From Rhodamnia argentea (lineage: Eukaryota > Streptophyta > Magnoliopsida > Myrtales > Myrtaceae): DNA of 64,000 nt. A program made the position numbers and the translations under genes. Position 1 is the stretch's first letter. Each line of letters starts with the position of its first letter. Of this stretch, positions 10,354 to 21,115 are shown piece by piece. The DNA lies in contig NC_063157.1 in the NCBI RefSeq assembly GCF_020921035.1, positions 10,700,001 through 10,764,000 of the forward strand, read 5' to 3'. The notes under the pieces are model-generated. The model searched no databases and was not told the DNA's origin. It worked only from the letters and a program-made list of their open reading frames with translations.

Positions 10354-13300
10354 ATGGATCCCAAGGAATCATTGTCATCAATCCCTTTGCTGGACGGTGG
10401 GTCCTTTGAATTTGTTCTCCATTGAAACATTTTTGTTTTTGTCGATTTATTAGTCTGTTTCTAATTTTCCCACAAAAACAAAAAGGATTCTTTTTGCTTG
10501 ATTGATTGTGTAGTCAAATTAAGCATACTCTTTGAAATGACCATGAGCAATTTGATCTTTCTTTCTGATTTAGCAATAGTTGCAAATCAGAATTTAGTCC
10601 TCTTCCTTTCTCTCTGGCTTGTGTGATTTTTCTCCATTTAACTATATAGCCTGTGGCCCCTAAAAAGACGAATAGTTTACTATAGAACTTGTGAATGTGG
10701 AATCATAGGATTACCACACAAACATATATTTATTCAATTGGGTCGGAAGAACAACCAAATTTTGAAACCAGTCTAGTGCTGTGGAATCTGTAGCCATTAC
10801 ATAAAACATAGCAATTTTAAATCTGCATAGTTTCGACCAAAAAAATATATCTGCATAGTCACTTGCATTACCACCTTAAATTTCGTCGATATACACTTGT
10901 TGATAATCTTCTTCTAGTTACAGACTTATTCCTTGGTGTTATTTCTGATGGCAATCCTCAAAGAAATATAGCATAGTCCTGGGAGATATTTCATTCTTTT
11001 TATGGCACCATAAAATCCTTCAAGAAACATAATATGAAGGCACTGAATTCAGCAGTTTGTTAATAATTCATTAGATAATATATCGATCAGTAGTTATTCT
11101 TCTGGTGAGCAGGCACCATATTTTCTCATTTTGAGAGAGAACGAACTTCGCCCCCTTCAGTCATCGTGATTGGTGGTGGAATATCTGGGATAGCAGCGGC
11201 CCGTGTTCTTCATGATGCATCTGTTAAGGTACTGATATTTGAGAAGTTATCAGCTTACTTCTAGCGAGTAGAATGACTCTGTCCCACTTCAGGTGATGAT
11301 CCTCTGACATTTTTTCAGGTGATCTTACTGGAATCTCGGGATAGACTTGGTGGTCGCATTCATACTGACTACTCATTTGGGTTCCCTGTGGATATGGGGG
11401 CCTCATGGTAAACAAGCACTTTCCTATCGTTTTGATTACATGTCTCTTGTATGTTCGTCATGCACCTCTGTCTGTTTCTAAGTTTGTGCTTCAAATGTAC
11501 GGAATTACTAGGTTTTTAACTTTTATTATGGTCCCTCCCCTGTGCTCTATCCAGGAGGCCTCTTTCTGCTTTATATGAAGAATGATTGTATATATGAGGC
11601 AGTTCTGCTTTGTACTCTATGCAGGCTACATGGTGTTTGCAATGAGAATCCTGTGGCACCTCTAATACGCCGGTTAGGGCTCACTTTATACCGTACTAGT
11701 GGGGACAACTCTGTCCTCTATGACCATGATTTGAAAAGGTGTTATCTCTTAGCTTGTGGTGTACACTTTCTTTGTCGCTTCCTCCTTAGTTTGAGTCGCT
11801 TCAGGGAATTTCTTCAGTGGCTCAGTGTAATCATATATCAGATGGGACGAAGGCACTTTCAGTTATTGATCATTCTGAGTTCTATGAGGTCTTGTATTGT
11901 CAGCCTGTGCTTGTATTGATGGTTGTTTTTCATTGTCTCAGTTGTATACTTTTTGATACTAAGGGTCAGCAAGTTCCCCAGAGCGTGGTCAGTGAAGTAG
12001 GTGAAATGTTCGAGATAATTCTCAAAGAGGTGCAGTTTTAAACTTCTCTTAGACTATTCATGATGCACTGCAGTGTTACTGTATTTGATTTGGTATTTTT
12101 GCGCTTCTTTAGACAGATAAAGTAAGGAACGAACATGCTGATGATATGTCTGTTCGTCAAGCTATATTGATTGTGTTAGACAGACATCCAAAGCTGAGGT
12201 AGGAGAAAAGGACTCAGTCGTGCAAATCACTGGTCTTTTCTGTTAGATATCTGATATATTGTTCTGTTCTTAATTGTTTTGTTGGTTTTGCAGACAAGAA
12301 GGGCTTGCAAATGAAGTTTTACAATGGTTTATCTGTCGAATGGAGGCTTGGTTTGCAGCAGATGTGGATAAAATATCATTAAAAAGCTGGGATCAGGCAA
12401 GTTGTGTATCAGATGACCTTCTACTATTTCGTTACTTTGGTTGTTGCATGGCTGCTTCTTAATATTTCTCATTCCATATGACATTAGCGACTGAAGATAG
12501 ATGGAGTTCAAAATTTTTATTGCTCTATTTACTCTTAAGTGATAAACTATATCGGTCTTCTCTGAATGAATTGTGTGGTGTTGGAACTAACATTTAGTCT
12601 CGGAGCATGTGAAAATCTTGCTTCATTTGCAGAAGAAATACCTTATTCTTGAATGAAGAATGCCAAAATGAATGTCCACTTTTGACAGAAGACGATAATC
12701 TAAACAATGAGGCAAGAGTGCTGCTAATCTGTAGCACTTTCCTTTGACTCGCTAGTTTTTGGGCCACATAAGGGCATATGTCTAGTCAAAACTGTCTTGG
12801 GTTTCTGTTATTGGAGATCACTCAATATCCGTTGCTCCTTTCTGGATCTCTATGAAAACATGTGTGGCTGGTCGAACGGAACTTGGTACTATTTTGCCCA
12901 TATATTATTAAAGAGTTGGATGTTGCTGTTGATCTGCAGGAACAGGTTCTTTCTGGTGGTCATGGGCTTATGGTGCAAGGCTATGATCCTGTAGTAAAGG
13001 CTCTTGCCAAGGACATTGATATTCGTTTGAACCACAGGTAATATTGCTAGTTCAAGCATTGTCTTTGGGAAAGTTGCTTTGAGTATATCTATAAAAAGAT
13101 CCAGACACAATGCAAAGGACTCATGATTTGTAACGTTTTTCTCTTTCTTCTACGTTGTGATGATTAGGGTTTCAAATATATATTATGGACGCAATAAGGT
13201 CAAGGTTGTGGTTGAGGGCGGAAAGAAATTTGTTGCTGATGCAGCTATAGTTACAGTTCCTCTGGGTGTTCTCAAAGCAAATTTAATTGAGTTTGAGCCT

Positions 13301-14707
13301 AGGTTGCCAGAGTGGAAAGTTTCAGCTATCACAGATCTTGGAGTGGGCAATGAAAATAAGATAGCCTTACTATTTGATGACGTTTTTTGGCCAAACATGG
13401 AGTTGTTTGGTGTTGTCGCCTCCTCTTCTTATGCTTGTGGTTATTTTCTCAATCTTCACAAGGCAACTGGTCATCCTGTTCTTGTCTTTATGGCTGCGGG
13501 GAGGTCTGCTTGCTATCTCGAGAGTCTATCTGATGAGTCTGCTGCCAGTTTTGTCATGTCGCTGCTCAAGAAAATGTTCCCTCTTGCAACTAAGCCAGTA
13601 AGTCCATCTCATTGAATTGTTCACTTCTCAATCATATTGTGGTGTCCAAAATAATTTTATCTGCCTTGAAGGTAAATAAATTGCATGGGCAAAACTTCAA
13701 TAGACGGACATTTGGAGCATTGACAATGACAATTCTTTCTGGGTTACTCGGCTGAATTTTGCTGTCATCATATGAAATGAATTTCTGTTTTACCGCATAA
13801 CATACCAATAGACACTGGAGATCAAAACACCTAACACAGCTTTCGACAAATCTTAGGAGTTGCGAAACTAAGAACAGGGGGAACTCTGACGTGGGACTAC
13901 CTTTGGCTTTGGAGGTTTTCGCTTGCCCAATATGTGCTTGTTTTCTTTATTCTGATCTTTGCGATAGCTGGTTATTGTTTAGACTTCCTTGTTTGTTCAA
14001 GGGAAGATGATCGTGATGGCAACTTTCCTTTTTATCCTGAGAGTGGCGTTCACATTTTTGGCTGTGGAGTAACCCTGTTTTCAACATAAATGTGGTGTAT
14101 TGCAGTTGGAAACTTGCTTGAGAATGACTGTTTCTTAATTGAAGTGATGAGAAAATCGTAGCAAATGTCAATTTAATTCAGTTTCTGTCATCATTTTTTA
14201 ATCGCATAATCACCATCATATCATCATTTTTAATTGCATAATCACCACCATAATACTTATGATTGCTTTTTACGAGTTGGATCTAGACACTTTCATATTT
14301 CAAAGATTCCTTGTTTACCATTATCTGATCTGGTTCTGAATTGGAATAGTACTCAGTCATTGTGCTACAATCTTTTTCTCCATCCGACGCAGGTTAAGTA
14401 TCTCGTGTCCCATTGGGGTAAAGACCTCGACTCTCTCGGCTGCTACTCTTATGATCTAGTGGGAATTCCGATGGACTTGTATGAAAGGTTGAGAGCGCCG
14501 ATTGGCAATCTTTTCTTTGGAGGGGAAGCCGTGAGCATGGACCACCAGGGATCAGTGCACGGGGCTTACTCGGCCGGAGTGATGGCAGCTGAAAATTGTC
14601 AGAGGTTGCTATCAAACCGTGCTGGGCTGATGCATAATGCAGAGCTGGCTTCTTTTCAGGTGGAGGGCCTTCAAGCTTCATCTCCTCTTCAAATCTCAAG
14701 GATGTGA
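10354..14707 (+). CDS. PAO4: Polyamine oxidase, peroxisomal (PAO4-like), 493 aa
   Basis: This is a flavin amine oxidase that back-converts spermine and spermidine, releasing H2O2. Coding exons: 10354-10396, 11113-11228, 11319-11407, 11625-11738, 11942-12029, 12113-12198, 12294-12396, 12940-13037, 13168-13597, 14393-14707. Together they give 1482 nt in one frame. The FAD-binding segment is [15 protein letters not shown], with the glycine motif at residues 35-40. It is followed by [17 protein letters not shown] and [13 protein letters not shown]. Later landmarks are [29 protein letters not shown] and [20 protein letters not shown]. The C-terminus ISRM is a type 1 peroxisomal signal of the SRM kind. 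Arabidopsis PAO4 is 497 aa and, as far as I recall it, the closest match ([15 protein letters not shown]). Intron 7 uses a GC donor (CAG|GCAAGT at 12397). AATAAA at 14749 is close behind the stop. Confidence 0.93.
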
Positions 14708-14754
14708 AGCATTGGCGTGCCACCCATAAAATTTATTTACATTTACTAAATAAA

Positions 14755-16934
14755 TCCTCTCGGACAAGGATAATTTGAAGATTCAACCAGTGATGTGCGT
14801 TAAGAAGTTTGATTTCTTACCTCTTTCTCCTATTGTTTTGATTTGTTAGCATGCGTCGCCCACAGCAGAAATCTAATGCAAAAGATGATATCCGGATTCG
14901 CCTAGTGGATTCCAGTCTTTTATTGGGCTGTTAGAGCTGGATAGCCGAGTAAGCCGAGTGAAAAGGCCGAACCACTAAATTGCTTTGCAGAATCTTCCAT
15001 CTCTTTCTTTCTTTACATTTCTGTTCGTAGATGTTGCTTTGCATTTCATTGCATTGCATATTTCTGCAAGAAACACTGTTTCACCCTTTACAGTTTTTGC
15101 ACTTAAACGTGAAAAAGTTCAGAAAGTACTTATGATAACCAATTCACCCTCCTACTTGGTTCTTATATTCAATCCATTTCAAGTGTTTTAAAGTGTGGTC
15201 GTGTGCTCAAGATTTTTTTAAAGCGTTTTACTTCATAGAGAAGATGGTATAAAGAGCATAGAAGACGGTCAATCTAGTAGTAGACCGCCAAAATTTGATG
15301 GAAATTAATATGCTTATTGGTTCCTTGACTTTGGATAAGTGGCTGTTTTAATTTTCTGTCTTGTGAAAGTGTTTGTTCAATGAAAGTGATTATAAATTAT
15401 GGATCTTGATTGAGAATAGTCCATTTGAGATACCAAGGAGAAAAACACAGAAGACTTACATTAAGCGCTAAAGCAATTATATTGTGTATTGTTTCATATC
15501 TCGTACTAAATTCAATTGTGAAATCTTTGGATTAACTCACTTGAGGTATTGTTCGCTTTCACTCGTCTCATATGGAGTCTCATGGATTTATCCTCAAGTG
15601 TACAAGTGAGCTCTTTTCCAAGAGATCACACATCCTGAGAGTGCTCCCTCTTGAGCACGCGCTTTGGAATGACAAAATCGTAAAACTCGATATAGAACGA
15701 GCCAAAGCTGATAATAACTCGAGTGGGTTAATCCAAAGATATGACATTAACGAAATTTCATCTTGTGTAGGATAAAAAGGAAGATTTGGCGAAGGAATAA
15801 TACTTGTACAAGAAAAATACACATAAATATTCGTCTTGCGCAATACAAGTCATTCAAGATAAGCAAGGAGAAAACATTAACCAAATGTCCGCTCTCGGTG
15901 AGGCAATATGTGCTTCAAACGATTGGAGAGCAATCGAGATTGTTTCACGGTTCCATGCTCGAGCACAAAGCGCGCGACAGTGGTTCTGATGGAGAAGTGT
16001 ATTTATGTAAGTGCAACGAAATTGCATCACGCATTGGAATTGAGATCACTAGAAACCGAAACACATGGAATTGAAATGATATGTAAGGAAAAATACAAGG
16101 AATCGAAACGGGCAAAAGAGATGAAAATACAATGAAAAAACGAAAGTTTTCTGGGAGAGGGTTAGTGGTAGTGTTCTTCTCTTCAACTCGAGATTGGCTT
16201 TTACAATATTCACACTCACACTTTCTAATAGAAGTACCGGCATTCATCTCAGATAACCTCATTTCCCTTAAATTTAGTTTTTAAAAGCTAGGTGCTAACA
16301 TTAAGCAAAGTATCGTAATGGTTATTTATATTTTGCACATAACACGTTATGGGTGACCGGTTGGTTCTCGGGTTAGGCAGATTCCACCCTAAAACTGGGA
16401 ACCAGACTTGTCGGTCCCAATCCGGTTCTTGGGTTGGACTAGTCCGATTTAGGGTTTTGATAATTTCATTCTATTTAGTCTTTACTCTTTAAAAGAAAAG
16501 AATTTTTTTTTATAAAAAAAAAATGTCTGTCCAGTTCGGTTGGGCACCTACAATCGAGAACCGCCCAAAACCGGCCCATTCGATTACACCAAGCGATTGG
16601 ATTTGGGATCCGTCCACCACATGCTCAACGTTACCGTGTCATGCATATTCGGAATACTCTTTTGTCCAACGTCTCTGCCTCAAGATCATCAACTCCAAAC
16701 TAGCTGGTACATCTCTGTTGTCAGGTCCAGAATGAAGACAAATTTATGCATGGTTTATAGTATGCTGATCAGAAGTAATCTGGGAAATGGTTTTCCTTCA
16801 ATTTTCATGCGGACAGGGAGATTTAGATGCTGTGGTTTATGCTTTCTTTCGTTAGGGAATCGTGGTAAGACAGAAAAAACAATCCAACAAGCCAATGAAT
16901 TTCTTTATTTCTGCTCGCAGACACCTCTTACTTG
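14755..16934. other. Spacer, no gene seen
   Basis: Decayed intergenic DNA. An imperfect inverted pair, CTTTGGATTAACTCACTTGAG (15525-15545) and CTCGAGTGGGTTAATCCAAAG (15718-15738), suggests another old fold-back. From 16340 to 16470 there are repeat phrases such as GGTTCTCGGGTTAGG that recur near 19770-20260. The open frames at 15572-16262 and 16523-16935 show no recognisable domain. Confidence 0.45.
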
Positions 16935-18049
16935 AACTTAACCGAAATTGCCCTCCTAACAGAGTGCTTCGAGGAATCCCGCCTCAAGTATCCTTGGGCG
17001 AAACCGGCAGCGGCCATGTGGGTGGAATTGGCACGGCTGAATGTGACTGAATACCTCCTTTTCTGATGCAACTTGGAGAATTTGAATGGGCTTCACGCTG
17101 ACGTGGACGCATTGAGGGGGAACAACCGTGACAACATAAGACGAATGGTCTGTGCCAACATTAGTCACAGTACTGGCAAATGTCTATGCAGGTCCAAGCG
17201 TGAATGAAAATGAAGGGTAGTTGAGCTCTCCCTCAGGAACGCGACGCGAGCATTTTACTCTTTTGTGAGCAATTACAGCCACCTGCTTGTTCGTGTATCC
17301 GAGACCACAGAGATATGGAATATAATCGTTCAGCTGAATATCGTAGACCAATCCAGGATCAACGGCCTTTCCAGGATCCACATGACCCGCGCCGATGGCG
17401 AAGACATCTGCAGGTTGCAGCCTTTTGTCGAGGACAAGGTTTTGCACGATGTTCAGCTGTTTAGCCGAAGTCATGATGGTGGATTTGATCGCCTCACCTT
17501 CATATTCCTCTCCGTTTTCGAGTTTTACAATGTTCCCATCAATGCTGCTCACTCCGACAGGGAGCACAGGGTGCCACATAGGATAATGAGCCTGAGTCAG
17601 GGCCATCATTCCCAGCGGAGCAGCTGACAAAGATTCCTCTCTGCATGGCTGCAAAAGTGGCTATGGTGATGTCGTCCATATCAAATGGATCGGAGGAACC
17701 AACAAGAGATACCTGCTCTGGATGAGCCACCACGAAACCCGGCTTGTCCTGCATCAAAGTGACTTCATCCACAGGCAGCCTGGCGGCGAAATCAGTCAAT
17801 CACATTTCGGTAGCAATAAAGCACTCGGCCTCGGTTTCCGGTGTCAAGTTCTCTCGCCAATGACTGAGTGCTGTACCACCAATGGCCGAGTGCTTTACTG
17901 TTACCGAAATGTGATTGAGTCACGGTCTTTACCACCAATGACCAAGTGCTTTGTTGTTGCCGAAATGTGATTGAGTCGCGGTCATTGGCGAGAGAGAACT
18001 TGACACTGGAAAACAAAACAATGAGGCAGAGGAGACGAATGAAAGCCAT
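16935..18049 (-). pseudogene. Subtilisin-like protease (SBT1 type) pseudogene
   Basis: Read on the minus strand, fragments of a plant subtilase appear in the right order. There is a signal peptide (MAFIRLLCLIVLFSSVKFSL, from 18049), then inhibitor-propeptide pieces ([30 protein letters not shown]). Next is the [20 protein letters not shown] / [10 protein letters not shown] segment (about 17700-17580). A frame change near 17570 follows, then [63 protein letters not shown] and the start of the Fn3-like C-terminus (ELNYPSFSFTLGP, then VTNVGTDHSSYVVTVVPPQ). The regions with the catalytic Asp, His and Ser and most of the protease-associated domain are missing, and the reading frame is broken. Such genes normally encode secreted proteases of about 750 residues; this cannot make one. 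Confidence 0.85.
17797..18013. repeat. Tandem plus inverted repeats inside the subtilase pseudogene
   Basis: A 56-bp unit starting ACCACCAATGGCCGAGTGCT is repeated directly at 17875 and 17931. An inverted copy of its CCGAGTGCTTT...CCGAAATGTGATTGA portion lies at about 17797-17835. In addition GGTGTCAAGTTCTCTCGCCA (within 17835-17864) is mirrored by AATGGCGAGAGAGAACTTGACACTG-type sequence at 17981-18013. The unit includes the propeptide codons for YRNVID, so pieces of the gene itself were duplicated and inverted. Confidence 0.75.
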
Positions 18050-19270
18050 AGTGGGTCCTGCAGATTCAAGTGTGGATGGTGTGGTCTGTGTTCAGCAACT
18101 AACCAGAGCATCTATTTATGCAGAAGACAATGACGGAGATACAGCCAGCTTGCGCGTATCAGGTCTCAGCCGACTCCAAGGGAATAATTTAGGTGGGTTC
18201 TATATCTAATTCAAGGATTCTAGGAGTTGTTTCCAGAGCTTTAATTTTTGACCTATCTAAGTATGGGAGTTGCAGCAACCACCGAACATGCTTGACATAA
18301 TTCCTTTTGACGGGATGATGATGTTGGAAAGTTTGCATGTGGTGGACGGTTGTTGCATTGATGAGGGGTATGCGAAGTAGGTACCATCATATTTCTGGTA
18401 GATTTTGAACCACTTCTTTTCCGGATTTCGGCATCACATATGCCTTCTGATTGTCATCAGAATTGGCCCAGAAAGTCCGGCAAAGATGGATAAACTAAAG
18501 TAGCCCCTAATCTGATCTGAGAACGGAATGTTTATCTCGATGCTGTCCTCTCTGTCCATGAGGTTTGAGCAATGGAAAATTTACGTCAGAACGCGGTTTA
18601 GTTCCTCAAAATAAGGATCAAGTTTCTTGTGCCAATTCACATCAATCCAGTTACAATTTGCAAACTCTGTGAATAGAGGAAACTTGTTCAGCGCATCAGT
18701 AGAACGTGCGGCCGTTACCAATCAGCATCAAAGAGCGAATGGAGCTCCAAGTCAGGAAGAAGACATCAGCTGACGCGGCAGGAAAAACGAAGGAAGACGG
18801 ACTAAGGAATAGTAATAGGAGAAACAGTTCATTGTTGAAGTAAAACTTCAAAACCAGGATTGAACATGTTTCATTTTCTTCTCTAATAAAAAGTCTGTCC
18901 ATCCAAACAAGAATTGGCAACTATAGAGATCACAAAATCGAATTTTATCTATTTGGTTCGGTTCCAAACCATCGATATCGAGTTGACACAGTCAGGAAGA
19001 CTCCTCCTCCCTATGTACCTTGAGGATGAGAAAACAATCTCTGTGAAAATATAAATTTGTTAATATATATCTTTTACTTTGCTCTCAATGCGAAAATATA
19101 AAAGTTGCGGTCATTGCTTTTTTTCCTAATTTTAAACAAATTGAAGTTAAAAAAACTTAAATTGGCACACCAAAGGACTTTACAAATGTAAGTTTACCAA
19201 ATAGTATTTTCTTCAAAGTTGCATCCTAATGCAATTTTCAATTACAGTTTATCAAACAGTATTTGTATTT
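18050..19270. other. Spacer, no gene seen
   Basis: No recognisable gene. A short plus-strand frame at 17946-18209 and a minus-strand one at 18696-18920 have no family resemblance. Confidence 0.45.
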
Positions 19271-19715
19271 CAAAGAAAGAAAAGAAAAGTAGAATAAAGG
19301 AAAGAAAAAGAAAAAATTAAGTAAAATTCAAAAAATATTAAAATAAGTGAGGGCACTTGGCCACACCCATGATGGCCTCACTTAGAGGCCAGCGTGGCCC
19401 GACGACCCTTGCTAAGGAGGAAAAAAAATCAAAGTAAAGAAAAGAAAAGTAGAATAAAGGAAAGAAAAAGAAAAAATTAAGTAAAATTCAAAAAACATTA
19501 AAATAAATTAAAATTTGTCCAAGTAATTGCCGATCGTGCCACATAGGATGACCGACATCCACGTCGGTGATTTTTAGTCAAAATTGGCTAGATGGACTCG
19601 ATTGATAAAACTTGAAAAGGTTTAAGATTCAATTGGCAAAATTAAAAGGTTTATAACTGAATTGACAAATGTGCAATAAAATTAGAACTTTTTGTACAAT
19701 TTTTCCTAGTTGATA
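19271..19715. repeat. Repeat cluster with a near-exact 160-bp-spaced duplication
   Basis: The purine-rich sequence at 19281-19346, beginning AAAGAAAAGTAGAATAAAGG, recurs at 19441-19506 with one visible mismatch. A GC-rich core (about 19350-19420) lies between the copies. The second copy is followed by the right-arm phrases of the 541-1063 fold-back family (CACGTCGGTGATTTTTAGTC, GGACTCGATTGATAAAACTT). It looks like a fold-back relative that suffered a recent internal duplication. Confidence 0.65.
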
Positions 19716-21017
19716 AAACAAACACCAAATAAAGCATCAATTTGAATTAATTTCTTACGTGAACTTAAGGGTGAGCGGTTTCAGCCTGAAACCTACTCGT
19801 CAAAATCAGTTCTTCATTTTTTTAGAATCTAAAACCTACCCGGTCACATGTTCCGTAGTCGGTTCTAAGGTCTACCGGGTTTCACATGTATTTTTATTTG
19901 AGAATTATAATCTTTAATGACCAATATTTGTCGTTACAATCTACTGACCATAACTCATATTTAGAAACACAAAGAATATGAAACATTAACAAAACAAAAG
20001 TCTTGGAAGCTCGGACTAATGGTTCTAGATTACTCACTCATTATTGAACGTTATAGAATACTGCGGGATTGCGGAAAGATATAGAACAAGAAAAACATAA
20101 AGAATTGTTCTAAGTTCCTCGTTCCACCTCTTGGAACTTGGAAGTTACCCGTCAGAGCTAGTTTCCTAATTTTTGGAATCCGAAATCTACTATACATATC
20201 TTGGAACTTAGAACCCGCCTTATTTCCATTGGTTTGGTTCTTCGATTCCCAGTTTTATCCTTCAACCATGCTCACTCGTAAGCGAAACTCTAATGATTTA
20301 GAATATTTCTTTTTCGAATTGAATTTTAACCTTTTTTTTTAGTTTTCAATCTAATTTAAATGAGATTTGTCGAAGAAAATAATGAAAATGCCACGTAGGA
20401 GAGAGAAATTTATTTAACAATGTCAAATAAGCATTTTTCGTTAGACAAATTGACAATGTTAACAAAAGGATTTCATTACATCAATTTGATAAGTATTAAG
20501 ATTTAATTGCATTTTTTGAAAGCTTTAAGAATTAGTTACCATTTCAAGATAAGTTTTAGAACTTTTAATACGCTTATCCATAAATAAAACAAATTCCGCT
20601 CGCACGTTATTAGTTGATAGAATAATATCTCATTAACGTATAACGGACAAATGGTATCAAAATGGCATATAATCCGAATATATATATATATGGTCAATAT
20701 ATAATCCGAATATTAGCCCGGAGGTAAATGAATTTGTTTAACAAAAATATTTTTGAATATTGGGTGGGACGTGTAAAAAATTAAGCATCAAAAGGAAAAT
20801 GAACAGCTTTTTAATGTTACGACACGTTTTAAGATGGTACAAGGTATCCAGACGAAGGACAAGCAACGCGGTTTCTCGTCAATTTGGCGTACTTCAAGGA
20901 AATCAACGGCCAAATTTCATCCCTTGGATAATCCAAATAATATTCTCTCCGTCCTCTCCGTCGTCGTCGTCGTCGTCTTTCTCTCCTCTCTCCTGCGTTG
21001 CGACTTGCGAGCTGCCC
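19716..21017. other. Spacer and upstream region of the Rab5 gene
   Basis: 19770-20260 holds diverged repeats of the phrase type AAACCTACCCGGTCACATG. A short TA run lies at about 20681-20692. From 20930 the sequence becomes C/T-rich with a (TCG) run at about 20961-20977, consistent with the 5' leader of the following gene. No separate gene is seen. Confidence 0.45.
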
Positions 21018-21068
21018 ATGTGCATCTTGTGCTGGAAGCGAAGAAACGGAGGAGGGTTTGCGTGCTAA
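21018..21068 (+). promoter_or_regulatory. uORF upstream of the Rab5 gene (16 codons)
   Basis: ATG at 21018 opens MCILCWKRRNGGGFAC and stops at TAA 21066-21068, 47 nt before the main ATG. It lies in the probable leader. Whether it is transcribed and used is not known. Confidence 0.35.
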
Positions 21069-21115
21069 AGTATCTCTCTTCGGCGGTTACGCTGAGAGCT
21101 TTGATTTTGATTCTC

